Assembly: GCF_030271255.1 (NCBI RefSeq)
Contig: NZ_JASJOM010000003.1
Coordinates: 372,001-436,000, forward strand
Reading direction: 5' to 3'
DNA: 64,000 bases
Source: Peribacillus folii
Lineage (GTDB): Bacteria; Bacillota; Bacilli; Bacillales; DSM-1321
In this document: piece by piece, positions 35,053 to 43,187 of the stretch
Layout of the letters: each line of letters begins with the position of its first letter
Position numbering within the stretch: the stretch's first letter is position 1
The notes under the pieces: model-generated
Databases searched by the model: none
The model's input: only the letters and a program-made list of their open reading frames with translations
Told to the model about the DNA's origin: nothing
Translations under genes and position numbers: made by a program

Positions 35053-36216
35053 ATGACTATAAAAGGAAGGGCCTATATCGCGGGAGCATTCGAACATCCA
35101 ATGCGTAAAGCCCCTGATAAGTCGGTTTCAGCCATACATGCTGAATGTGCCAAAGGCGCATTGGCTGACGCTGGACTCTCATTTGCAGATGTCGATGGCT
35201 ATTTCTGTGCGGGTGACGCACCTGGAGGCGTCCACTCCATGGTCGATTACCTAGGCCTTGATGTCCGGCATGCAGATGGGACAGATACAGGGGGTTCTTC
35301 ATATATTGCGCACGTTTCACATGCCGCCCAGGCGATAATATCTGGAAAATGCAATGTTGCCTTGATCACGATGGGGGGCCGTCCCCGCTCAGAAGGAAGA
35401 AGCGGTGTAAAACAAAAGATTGTCGGAGCAAATGTCCCTGAAGCACCTTTTGAACTAACTTATGGTCCGACAGCTGTAAATGAGTATGCAATGGCTACCA
35501 TGCGTCATATGCACGAATATGGTACAACAAGTGAACAGCTTGCATGGGTAAAAGTTGCAGCTTCCCATCATGCCAAGCATAACCCAAATGCGATGCTGCG
35601 TGATGTAGTAACCGTAGAAGATGTGCTCTCTTCCCCCATGATTGCCGATCCATTGCATCGTTTGGATTGCTGTGTGGTCAGTGATGGCGGCGGTGCTATT
35701 ATTGTCGTAAGCCCTGAAATTGCCAAAAGCCTCAATCGTCCCCTTATCAGGGTGTTAGGTGCAGGAGAATCATCCAAGGGGCTTTTGGGAGGCAAGGCTG
35801 ATCTTACTTATAGTGGTGCAGTACGGTCGGGGGCATCAGCTTTTGCCGAAGCCGGGGTAAATTCACAAGATATTAAGTATGCATCAATCTATGATAGCTT
35901 TACAATCACGGTGTTGATGCAGCTTGAGGATTTAGGTTTCTGCAAAAAGGGCGAAGGCGGAAAATTCGTTGCCGATGGAAACCTGATTTCTGGTGTTGGC
36001 AAACTTCCCATCAATACAGATGGCGGCGGGCTGAATAACAACCATCCTTCGGGCCGAGGCGGCATGATTAAACTGATAGAGGCTGTGCGGCAACTCCGTG
36101 GAGAGTCACATCCAAAGGTCCAGGTGAACAATTGTGATCTTGCACTGGTTCATGGTACTGGTGGCGGCCTCGCAAGTCGACATGGCAGTGCAACATTGAT
36201 CTTGGAAAGGGTGTAG
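35053..36216 (+). CDS. SCP2-type thiolase-fold protein without catalytic Cys (Ltp2-like aldolase candidate)
   Basis: A 387-aa thiolase-superfamily protein. The position of the acylated Cys is a Ser (S82 in GTDTGGSSYIAH). The H-D-C-F segment of SCP2 thiolases reads YDSFTITVL, so His and the second Cys are also changed. The NHPSGRGG histidine and the VHGTGGG loop remain. This pattern is shared by the Ltp2-type proteins that work with DUF35 partners as retro-aldolases on acyl-CoAs in steroid side-chain breakdown, as I recall them, rather than by true thiolases. A DUF35 gene follows after three bases, strengthening that reading. The likely reaction is retro-aldol cleavage of a beta-hydroxyacyl-CoA. 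Ribosome site GGGGGGAG. Confidence 0.8.
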   Translation: MTIKGRAYIAGAFEHPMRKAPDKSVSAIHAECAKGALADAGLSFADVDGYFCAGDAPGGVHSMVDYLGLDVRHADGTDTGGSSYIAHVSHAAQAIISGKCNVALITMGGRPRSEGRSGVKQKIVGANVPEAPFELTYGPTAVNEYAMATMRHMHEYGTTSEQLAWVKVAASHHAKHNPNAMLRDVVTVEDVLSSPMIADPLHRLDCCVVSDGGGAIIVVSPEIAKSLNRPLIRVLGAGESSKGLLGGKADLTYSGAVRSGASAFAEAGVNSQDIKYASIYDSFTITVLMQLEDLGFCKKGEGGKFVADGNLISGVGKLPINTDGGGLNNNHPSGRGGMIKLIEAVRQLRGESHPKVQVNNCDLALVHGTGGGLASRHGSATLILERV

Positions 36217-36219
36217 CTT

Positions 36220-36639
36220 ATGGCAGCCAATGAATCCAGAATAATGGCAATACCTGAAACCCATCCAGAACATGAAGAATATTGGAAGGCAGCTGCAGAA
36301 GGTAAATTAATCATTAAACACTGTGAATCTTGTGGTGAATATCATCATTATCCACGTGTGCTATGCCCGTTTTGCAAAAGTGAAAAAACGACATGGAAAG
36401 AAGCGAAAGGAACGGGGACAATATACACATATAGTGTTATGCGAAAAGGGAGCCCATATGTGATCGCCTTCGTCACGCTAGATGAAGGTCCTAGGATGAT
36501 GACGAATATTATCGACTGTGATTGGGACGAACTTCACATTGATCAACGAGTGAAAGTGGCATTCATGCAAAGTGGCAATCAAAATAACCCTGGTCCGTGT
36601 GTACCGTGCTTCACTCCCTCTATGACTGAAAATAGCTAG
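36220..36639 (+). CDS. DUF35 zinc-ribbon/OB-fold protein, partner of the thiolase-fold protein
   Basis: A 139-aa protein. An N-terminal helix (HPEHEEYWKAAAEGKLIIKH) leads into a Zn ribbon with CESC and CPFC pairs around YHHYPRVL. A small OB domain follows (GTIYTYSVMRKGSPYVIAFV, then DEGPRMMTNI). DUF35 proteins bind the CoA moiety and form complexes with SCP2-type thiolases or aldolases. The three-base gap to the upstream gene implies an obligate complex. Extra Cys residues near the C-terminus (PGPCVPC) are unusual and may bind a second metal. The start ATG is preceded by AAAGGGTG. Confidence 0.88.
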   Translation: MAANESRIMAIPETHPEHEEYWKAAAEGKLIIKHCESCGEYHHYPRVLCPFCKSEKTTWKEAKGTGTIYTYSVMRKGSPYVIAFVTLDEGPRMMTNIIDCDWDELHIDQRVKVAFMQSGNQNNPGPCVPCFTPSMTENS

Positions 36640-36728
36640 TAGACTTTCATACTTAGGTTATTCAGCAATGATTTTCATATCAAGATTCATAACATATTCG
36701 GAAGGATTCAGGAGAGGAGTGAATTAAG

Positions 36729-38459
36729 ATGATCATCACTAAGGATGCACGCATTCTTATGCGTGACGGCTTGCATATCGCCGCAGATATATACCGTCCT
36801 GAAGGAACGGGTAAAGTACCAGCATTGCTTGCGCTTAGTCCATACGGCAAAGAATTGCAAGCACAAGCTTTAACTTTGCCTCCACAAGCTCGCCCAAGTC
36901 ATCTTTGGAACGGAGCGATTGAAGCGGGTGATATTCGTGAAGTGGTATCACGAGGGTATGCCCATATCATTGCCGACGTACGTGGTACAGGTGCCTCGGA
37001 AGGTCAGATGTGCGGGAACTATAACTCTGGCGGTCATGGCGATGGCAAAGACATTTACGACCTCGTTGAATGGTTGGCAGAGCAAGACTGGTGCGACGGC
37101 AACATCGGTATGATCGGTATTTCGTACTTTGCATCGGTGCAAATATTAGGTGCAGCCGAACACCCTCCGCACTTAAAGGCAATCTTTGCGAATGGAGGGC
37201 ACTTCGACCTTTATGAACTTTGCTATCACGGAGGGATTATGTGGTTAATGCCGCGTGCCTCTCGTGAAGGGCGCGGTGGTGATAGCGGTAATGCATTCAC
37301 CAATGTAGCGAGCAAGAGCTCAAAAATATTCACTAAGGAAGAGCTTAAACAAAAAACGCAAGATCGTTTACGTGATCCTGATATCGCACATTGGTCTGAT
37401 TTTGTTCACCTGCTTCATTATCAAGATCGTCATGAACTATGGATGGATTATTTATTAAATCCACTTGATGGCGAGTTCTGGAAAGCGGATTCTGCTATAG
37501 AAGTCGCCCATAAAATAACGATTCCCACTTACTTTCAAGCGAAATGGGGCCGGGGCTGGAACGTCGAAGGTACAATCGAATGCTTCGAACAAGTATCTGG
37601 CATAAAAAAGCTCGATATTCAGGCACTGCCCCCAATGCTGGAGCGGCCCTTCCACGAATGCCACGACGAAATGTTCCGGTGGTATGATTACTGGTTAAAA
37701 GGAATCGATACAGGTATTATGGAGGAGCCGGCAGTTCAGTTTTCAGTAGAAGGCTCTAATAAATGGCGCGGTGAAGACCACTGGCCATTGCCATTTGAAG
37801 AGAAGAAAGAGTTCTTCTTACGTCCACGTCACAAAATTAGTGATAATCCTGAGCCATTGGATTCTGAATATGCCCATCCGGATGGGTTCTATCAAGCGCC
37901 ATTAACGGTAACGACAACATCTGAGAAAATTAAATGGACAAGTGATAGATTCCTCGAACCTGTTGAAATGACAGGAACAGGTGCCTTATATGTACATGTT
38001 GAAATCGATACGGATGATACGAACCTTATCGCAAAGCTTTATGATGTAAACCCAAGCGGAACACGTACCTTGATGACTTCTGGCTATTTGAAAGCATCCC
38101 ATCGGGAATTGGATGTTGAAAAAACGAAATTTGGCGAGCCATGGCACCCGCATGACCGGGCGGTACAAGTAACGCCAGGTGAAATCATCGAGTACGCGAT
38201 CCGTTTATATCCATTCTCCTTCTTGATTAAATCTGGTCATCGAATTGAATTGGAACTTGCATGTAACGAACGGCTGGATGGAGAGGATGCCAAGATGTTG
38301 CCCCCGGATAGCTATCATTTACCTAGTGGCCGTGCAACAATGCATAAAATCTATCGAGATAAAGATCATCATTCCCGTTTAGTGTTGCCAGTCATTCCAA
38401 AGGAGTTCAATGTTTTGAACAACCCTACTGATGTTGTATATGGGAAAGCAAAAAAGTGA
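36729..38459 (+). CDS. CocE/NonD-family (S15) alpha/beta-hydrolase with altered triad
   Basis: A 576-aa protein of normal family length. The N-terminal domain has MRDGLHIAADIYRPEG, RGYAHIIADVRGTGASEG and the nucleophile elbow GMIGISYFAS (S132). The X-Pro C-terminal jelly-roll follows (WKADSAIEV onward, ending in HRIELELACNER). The other triad positions do not match. The IPTYFQAKWGR segment has R275 where GWyD supplies Asp. The segment that should read GPWxH is QALPP, with no His. Related enzymes hydrolyse cocaine-type esters, acyl-amino acids or cephalosporin precursors. Loss of two triad residues suggests a different mechanism or a binding role. GAGGAG precedes ATG 36729. Confidence 0.8.
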   Translation: MIITKDARILMRDGLHIAADIYRPEGTGKVPALLALSPYGKELQAQALTLPPQARPSHLWNGAIEAGDIREVVSRGYAHIIADVRGTGASEGQMCGNYNSGGHGDGKDIYDLVEWLAEQDWCDGNIGMIGISYFASVQILGAAEHPPHLKAIFANGGHFDLYELCYHGGIMWLMPRASREGRGGDSGNAFTNVASKSSKIFTKEELKQKTQDRLRDPDIAHWSDFVHLLHYQDRHELWMDYLLNPLDGEFWKADSAIEVAHKITIPTYFQAKWGRGWNVEGTIECFEQVSGIKKLDIQALPPMLERPFHECHDEMFRWYDYWLKGIDTGIMEEPAVQFSVEGSNKWRGEDHWPLPFEEKKEFFLRPRHKISDNPEPLDSEYAHPDGFYQAPLTVTTTSEKIKWTSDRFLEPVEMTGTGALYVHVEIDTDDTNLIAKLYDVNPSGTRTLMTSGYLKASHRELDVEKTKFGEPWHPHDRAVQVTPGEIIEYAIRLYPFSFLIKSGHRIELELACNERLDGEDAKMLPPDSYHLPSGRATMHKIYRDKDHHSRLVLPVIPKEFNVLNNPTDVVYGKAKK

Positions 38460-38529
38460 ATCCTTCGGCTGCGACCCGTTCTTAGCATGAAAGGGACGTG
38501 ATTATAAATTCAATAGAGGAGTGATCAAC

Positions 38530-39480
38530 ATGGATTTGGTACGCATCATTCCGATCGAATGTAAATTTGGACCGACCTCTGCTTATGTCTATTATCTCGA
38601 CGCACCCGAGCCAGCACTTATCGATACCGGCATTGCCTCTTCGGCTTCCTGTGAAATCGAAACAGTCCTTGCTGAGCATGGCTTTAGAATCGACGATATC
38701 CGCTGGATACTCCTAACCCACGGCCATGTTGACCATTTAGGAGGTGCTAGCAAGGTATGGGAGAAAACTGGTGGCCGTGCAAAAGTTGTCATTTCAAAAA
38801 AGGAAGCCTATTTACTGCGAGATCGGACAAAACATATCACTGATTATAATCGTCTTCAAGGAAAATACCTGGACCCTGAAATCCAGGAGAAGCATGCGGC
38901 GATTCTAATGAATGATATCGGCGGGAATTTGGAACCAACGGTAGAGGTAGTTGATGCCGATATGATTTCACTTGGCGGAGACGTATCGATCACGGTAGTG
39001 GAAACACCAGGACACTCAATCGGATCTGTGACTTACGTGCTTGATGGCTTGGGATGGGCATTTGCAGCTGATGCTGTGCAAATATATGGAGGGGCACAGA
39101 GTGGGATTCCTACGATTGAACACCCCGCTTTATATCGACAAAGCATACGGCATCTTCTTGAGGAGGTCCGCCCGAAACGACTTTACTTAGGTCATCACTT
39201 CCTTGACGGTAAGGGAAAGGTTCTCAGTCAGCAAATTGTCGGAGACGAGGTTACCGCGGTTCTTAAAGAGAGTCTTGAGATGGACGCGAAGTTAGCTCAT
39301 GCTGTCCGTCGGCATGTGAACGGAAGTGCCCCAACCAATAACGATATTGGGATGTATGGGCCCTTCCGATCAATTGCAGCTGAATTGAATTATACAGGCA
39401 ATCCAAGTCACCTGCCTTGTGCTTTCTTTGTTACACTGAATGGATATGAAGAAGAACTGATTGGTACCCATAATACATGA
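38530..39480 (+). CDS. Metallo-beta-lactamase-fold hydrolase
   Basis: A 316-aa protein with the MBL metal site intact: THGHVDHLGG, the His of TPGHSIGS, the Asp of AADAVQIYGG and the late His in YLGHHFLDG. The family covers glyoxalase II, lactonases and CoA thioesterases. The C-terminal 80 residues add a helical cap. ATG 38530 is used because GAGGAG is eight bases upstream; an in-frame GTG at 38521 overlaps that site. The gene lies in the unassigned operon between a CocE-like protein and a CoA-transferase and may hydrolyse a thioester or lactone intermediate. No specific substrate can be inferred. Confidence 0.85.
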   Translation: MDLVRIIPIECKFGPTSAYVYYLDAPEPALIDTGIASSASCEIETVLAEHGFRIDDIRWILLTHGHVDHLGGASKVWEKTGGRAKVVISKKEAYLLRDRTKHITDYNRLQGKYLDPEIQEKHAAILMNDIGGNLEPTVEVVDADMISLGGDVSITVVETPGHSIGSVTYVLDGLGWAFAADAVQIYGGAQSGIPTIEHPALYRQSIRHLLEEVRPKRLYLGHHFLDGKGKVLSQQIVGDEVTAVLKESLEMDAKLAHAVRRHVNGSAPTNNDIGMYGPFRSIAAELNYTGNPSHLPCAFFVTLNGYEEELIGTHNT

Positions 39481-39496
39481 AAGGAGGAAAACGGGG

Positions 39497-40192
39497 ATGA
39501 TCCAAAAGAAATATGAAAGCGCAGCAAAAGCTATTGCTGATTTGCAAGATGGAGCAACCCTGCTTGTGGGCGGATTTGGCGGAAGTGGGCTGCCATCACA
39601 CCTTGTTGGAGCCCTTACAAAGCAAGGGGCAAAGGATTTGACTGTCGTATCCAATAATATTGGCGCAGTTCGTGATGGCGTTGCGGCCCTTATCAGCAAT
39701 GACCAAGTCCGCAAGATCATTTGCTCTTTCCCTGTCGGCCCCCACGCCAACGAATTGATTCAGCGAATCAAGAATGGAAGCATCAAACTGGAAATAGTTC
39801 CTCAAGGTACATTGGCGGAGCGTATCCGTGCTGGCGGAGCAGGCGTCCCTGCTTTTTATACCCCGACGGCAGCGCACACCGAACTAGGGGAAGGCAAGGA
39901 AACGCGTATGTTCAAAGAGGGGCTGCATCTCTTGGAACATGCAATAAAAGGTGACTACGCTTTTATAAAGGCACAACGGGCAGATCGCTGGGGAAATCTT
40001 GTTTACCATAAAACACAGCGCAACTTCAATCCGGTAATGGCGACGGCTGCACAAATTACAATCGCTGAGGTAGATGAAATCGTGGAAGTTGGGGAAATCG
40101 ATCCAGAGACAATCGTAACTCCAAGCGTATACGTGCATCGATTAGTTAAACTGGAAGCAAAATGCGATAGGAGGGTTTTAGTGAATGAGTGA
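39497..40192 (+). CDS. CoA-transferase subunit A (3-oxoacid type)
   Basis: A 231-aa alpha subunit with GATLLVGGFGGSGLPSHLVG, the CoA-contacting glycine-rich loop, then VSNNIGAVRDG, GTLAERIRAGGAGVPAFYTP and KAQRADRWGNLVY. It matches the PcaI/ScoA/AtoD type that moves CoA from succinyl-CoA or acetyl-CoA to a 3-oxo or related acid. ATG 39497 follows AAGGAGG. Its stop overlaps the start of subunit B. Within this operon it would activate an acid released upstream, or a substrate entering the aldolase step. The donor and acceptor are unknown. Confidence 0.9.
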   Translation: MIQKKYESAAKAIADLQDGATLLVGGFGGSGLPSHLVGALTKQGAKDLTVVSNNIGAVRDGVAALISNDQVRKIICSFPVGPHANELIQRIKNGSIKLEIVPQGTLAERIRAGGAGVPAFYTPTAAHTELGEGKETRMFKEGLHLLEHAIKGDYAFIKAQRADRWGNLVYHKTQRNFNPVMATAAQITIAEVDEIVEVGEIDPETIVTPSVYVHRLVKLEAKCDRRVLVNE

Positions 40193-40883
40193 AGACAAGC
40201 ACAAGCGGGAGATTGGTTGGACCAAGCTCGAACTGGCATCCCGAGTAGCATTGGACTTGGAAGATGGATGGTTCGTAAACCTTGGCATCGGGCTGCCGAC
40301 CCTTGTGGCTGATGTGATCCCGGAAGGTCGTGAAATCATCCTCCATAGCGAGAATGGACTTCTGGGGCTGGGTCCAAAGCCAGAACCAGGTGAAGAAGAC
40401 ATGGATTTAGTGAATGCCGGCAAGGAACCAATTACATTAAAACCTGGCGGCAGCTTTTTCTCACAATCAGAATCTTTTGCCATGATACGCGGAGGACACC
40501 TTGATGCAGCCGTGCTTGGGGCATTCCAAGTGTCGATGCATGGTGATCTTGCCAGTTGGAAATTACCTGACGCACCCTTGGGGCGTGTTGGCGGTGCGAT
40601 GGATTTGACTGTTGGCAGTAAGCGTGTCTTCCTTTGTATGCAGCATATGAGTAAGGGCGTGCCAAAAATCGTTGAGGAATGTTCGTATCCACTGACGGCT
40701 CCGCGCTGTGTAAACCGCATTTATACAAACCTGGCGGTGATCGACGTGACGAAGGATGGTCTTTTCGTTCATGAACTCGCCCCAGGCGTTACGTTCGATT
40801 ATGTCCAGGACTGTACGGCCGCTCCCCTCAAGATCCGTGCATCAAGTCATGTAAAAGCAGAGACTTTGGAGGTAAAGAAATGA
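40185..40883 (+). CDS. CoA-transferase subunit B (3-oxoacid type)
   Basis: A 232-aa beta subunit. The catalytic glutamate lies in HSENGLLGLGP, the E-N-G signature of family I CoA-transferases, which forms the glutamyl-CoA intermediate. FVNLGIGLPTLVADVI and the SGR-like FFSQSESFAMIRGGHLDAA also fit. The ATG lies within the last codons of subunit A behind GATAGGAGGG, and its stop overlaps the regulator start (ATGA). The three genes are therefore translationally coupled. A and B form the active heteromer in the cytoplasm. Confidence 0.92.
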   Translation: MSEDKHKREIGWTKLELASRVALDLEDGWFVNLGIGLPTLVADVIPEGREIILHSENGLLGLGPKPEPGEEDMDLVNAGKEPITLKPGGSFFSQSESFAMIRGGHLDAAVLGAFQVSMHGDLASWKLPDAPLGRVGGAMDLTVGSKRVFLCMQHMSKGVPKIVEECSYPLTAPRCVNRIYTNLAVIDVTKDGLFVHELAPGVTFDYVQDCTAAPLKIRASSHVKAETLEVKK

Positions 40884-41626
40884 TAAAAAAATATACGATT
40901 GATCGTAGTTCATCTGTGCCCATTTATAAACAAATCAAGGAAATCCTCATTAAAGAGCTTCAGGCTGCAGAAGGAGTGACAGGGCGTCCGTTCAGCACCG
41001 AGCAAGAGCTTGTCCAACGTTTTCATGTGAGCCGGGCTCCTGTACGCCAAGCACTGAAGGAATTGGCCAATGAGGGTTACGTGTACCGGGAGCGGGCGAA
41101 AGGCACCTTCCCTGTTCAGGCACTTCCTGTTCGTCCTCAAGGACTGGAGTTAGGGGGATTGGTTAGTTTCCTTCGCGATCAAGGATTGGAATGCACTTCA
41201 AAAATATTAAGTGTGGATCGTGTGTTGCCTACTGAGAAACTGTGCGCAATCCTTGGACTCGAGCCGAGTGATAATGTTTTGAGAACATCTCGATTAATCT
41301 TGCTTAAAGGGAAGCCGCTAGTATGGACTCAAACCTACCTTGCCGTCTCGGAGGACTTCCTGCCAAATGCACAGGAACTTGAGGAAGCTGAAAGTGTTTT
41401 CGTGCTTCTTGAGAGAGAACAGGGGATTTTCATTTCCCGTGGTGACCACCTGATCTGCGCGTCAGGTGCGAATGCTATGGAGGCGGAGATTCTCGGCATC
41501 AACAGCGGCGACCCAGCTCTCATTATAGAGACGAAGCTGTATTCCAGAAATGATCGCCTCATCGGGTGGAGAAGGGCAGTTCATATAGCGGACGATTATA
41601 AGTTTTCTTTCACCGTAAACCGTTAA
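40880..41626 (+). CDS. GntR family regulator with UTRA domain
   Basis: A 248-aa HutC-subfamily regulator. The winged helix is at residues about 8-75 (VPIYKQIKEILIKEL, FSTEQELVQRFHVSRAPVRQ, ALKELANEGYVYRERAKGTF). The UTRA ligand domain follows (LSVDRVLPTEKLCAILGLEP, then LRTSRLILLKGKPLVWTQTY). Being the last gene of the operon, with an ATGA overlap, it probably autoregulates it, with a pathway acid or CoA ester as effector. Its operator may be the short palindrome at the -10 near 32702 or the 11-bp inverted repeat just downstream at 41662; neither is proven. Confidence 0.9.
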   Translation: MIKKYTIDRSSSVPIYKQIKEILIKELQAAEGVTGRPFSTEQELVQRFHVSRAPVRQALKELANEGYVYRERAKGTFPVQALPVRPQGLELGGLVSFLRDQGLECTSKILSVDRVLPTEKLCAILGLEPSDNVLRTSRLILLKGKPLVWTQTYLAVSEDFLPNAQELEEAESVFVLLEREQGIFISRGDHLICASGANAMEAEILGINSGDPALIIETKLYSRNDRLIGWRRAVHIADDYKFSFTVNR

Positions 41627-41661
41627 GCGACACAATAGTTTGCTGAAAAGTCAGGAAGGTA

Positions 41662-41690
41662 TCCAACATCATACGGCCCATGATGTTGGA
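41662..41690. repeat. 11-bp perfect inverted repeat downstream of the GntR/UTRA gene
   Basis: TCCAACATCAT and ATGATGTTGGA are separated by ACGGCCC. There is no T run, so it is a poor intrinsic terminator. It may be an operator or an mRNA stem between the operon and the MFS gene. Confidence 0.5.
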
Positions 41691-41837
41691 AAACATCTTT
41701 AAAGGCAAATTGCCATCATGGCTGAGGACAAGCTCCATGATTTCAATGGGGAGTTTTGGAGTTTGTCACTGTTTCATAATAGGATAAACATGATGTCAAA
41801 TCATTAGCCTGTACTTTTTACGACAGGGGGATCTGGG

Positions 41838-43187
41838 GTGTCTCGAATGAACATTACCGACATTGTGAATGAAGCGGAATTTAACCGTTTTCATTTTAGG
41901 ATATTGATAGGCTGCTGCTTGATCATTACTTTTGATATGTTCGATCTAGTTATATATAGCTCCGTCTTGCCTGTCCTGATGGAGGAATGGAAGCTATCGC
42001 CTGTACAAGCAGGAGCCATTGGCAGTTACGGATTCCTTGGGATGATGCTGGGAGCTATCATCTTCGGCATTTTGGCTGATAATTTTGGAAGGAAAAATAT
42101 CCTTATCTTATGTGTGTTCCTATTTAGCATCTTTACGGTTTTCTGTGCATTTGCAAACGGCCCAACTGTGTTTTCTGTTTTCAGGTTTGTTGCCGGAGTG
42201 GGCATAGGCGGTGTCTTGCCGAATGTGATCGCCTTATTGACGGAATATACACCGAAAAACAAGCATAACATGTTGGTCTCGATCGTGATGTGCTGCTTTT
42301 CAATAGGCGGTATTTTTGCCGCCCTGATTGGAATATACGTTATGCCTCTAATAGGGTGGAAAAGTGTATTTTTGGTAGCGGCAATTCCCCTTATACTTAT
42401 TCCGTTCATGGTCAAGCATTTTCATGATTCACCAGCAATACTCCTGATGAAAGGGCGAGTGGACGAGCTCCGTTCAGTTCTTTCAAAGGTGAATAACAAG
42501 TCCTTACTTATCGCCGATTTCCAATTTGAAGTCACAAGCAATCGAAAAGGTTCCGGCTCCCCGGTCATTGGGTTGTTTAAAGATGGTCGGGCATTAGGGA
42601 CGGTGATGATCTGGATTGCATTCTTCATGTGTTTGTTAATGATTAATGGATTAACTATTTGGCTGCCTAATTTGATGTTCAGTGCCGGTTATGCTCTAAC
42701 TTCCTCTTTAAGCTTTATGATTGTATTGAATATCGGGGCCATCATCGGAACGCTAATCCTTGGTAGTCTAGCAGATAAATATGGAGTTAGAAAAGTAATC
42801 GTTCCGATGTTTGTAATGGCTTCCATTTGCTTGATGCTTCTCGGTTTTAAAAATAACATGTTTATATTATATGTGCTGGTGGCGATTACTGGCGCATGTA
42901 CAATGGGGGCTCAAAACATATCATACTCCTTTGTTTCTCACTATTATCCTCCATTAATGCGATCAACAGCCGTGGGCCTTGCTTCTGGAATTGGTAGGAT
43001 CGGGGGAATCATTGGCCCAACATTTGGGGGTATCCTTTTATCTCTTGATTTATCAGTTCAAATGAATTTCATTTCATTTGCGATTCCAGGCATTATTGCG
43101 GCTATTGCATTTTCATTTGTTCCTATAAATTATGCTTCTTACAAAAAAAAGAATAAAAGAAATGGCTTGGGAGGGGAATATTTATGA
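41838..43187 (+). CDS. MFS aromatic acid:H+ symporter (AAHS family, PcaK/BenK type)
   Basis: A 449-aa, 12-segment porter. The helix-1 acidic signature IITFDMFDLVIYSSVLPVL matches the aromatic-acid symporters (D-x-x-D in helix 1). The loop-2 ADNFGRKN and loop-8 LADKYGVRK motifs are also present, as is GVGIGGVLPNVIALLTEY. It imports a benzoate-type acid across the membrane with protons. The GTG start at 41838 lies well behind AGGGGG. Its end overlaps the start of a flavin hydroxylase (ATGA), so the pair is probably a uptake-plus-hydroxylation unit. It may also supply the 3-hydroxybenzoate operon, which lacks a porter. Confidence 0.87.
   Translation: MSRMNITDIVNEAEFNRFHFRILIGCCLIITFDMFDLVIYSSVLPVLMEEWKLSPVQAGAIGSYGFLGMMLGAIIFGILADNFGRKNILILCVFLFSIFTVFCAFANGPTVFSVFRFVAGVGIGGVLPNVIALLTEYTPKNKHNMLVSIVMCCFSIGGIFAALIGIYVMPLIGWKSVFLVAAIPLILIPFMVKHFHDSPAILLMKGRVDELRSVLSKVNNKSLLIADFQFEVTSNRKGSGSPVIGLFKDGRALGTVMIWIAFFMCLLMINGLTIWLPNLMFSAGYALTSSLSFMIVLNIGAIIGTLILGSLADKYGVRKVIVPMFVMASICLMLLGFKNNMFILYVLVAITGACTMGAQNISYSFVSHYYPPLMRSTAVGLASGIGRIGGIIGPTFGGILLSLDLSVQMNFISFAIPGIIAAIAFSFVPINYASYKKKNKRNGLGGEYL

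Noticed and set aside
40178..40720. 180-codon frame antisense to CoA-transferase B
   Set aside because: Shadow of a well-supported gene with catalytic motif.
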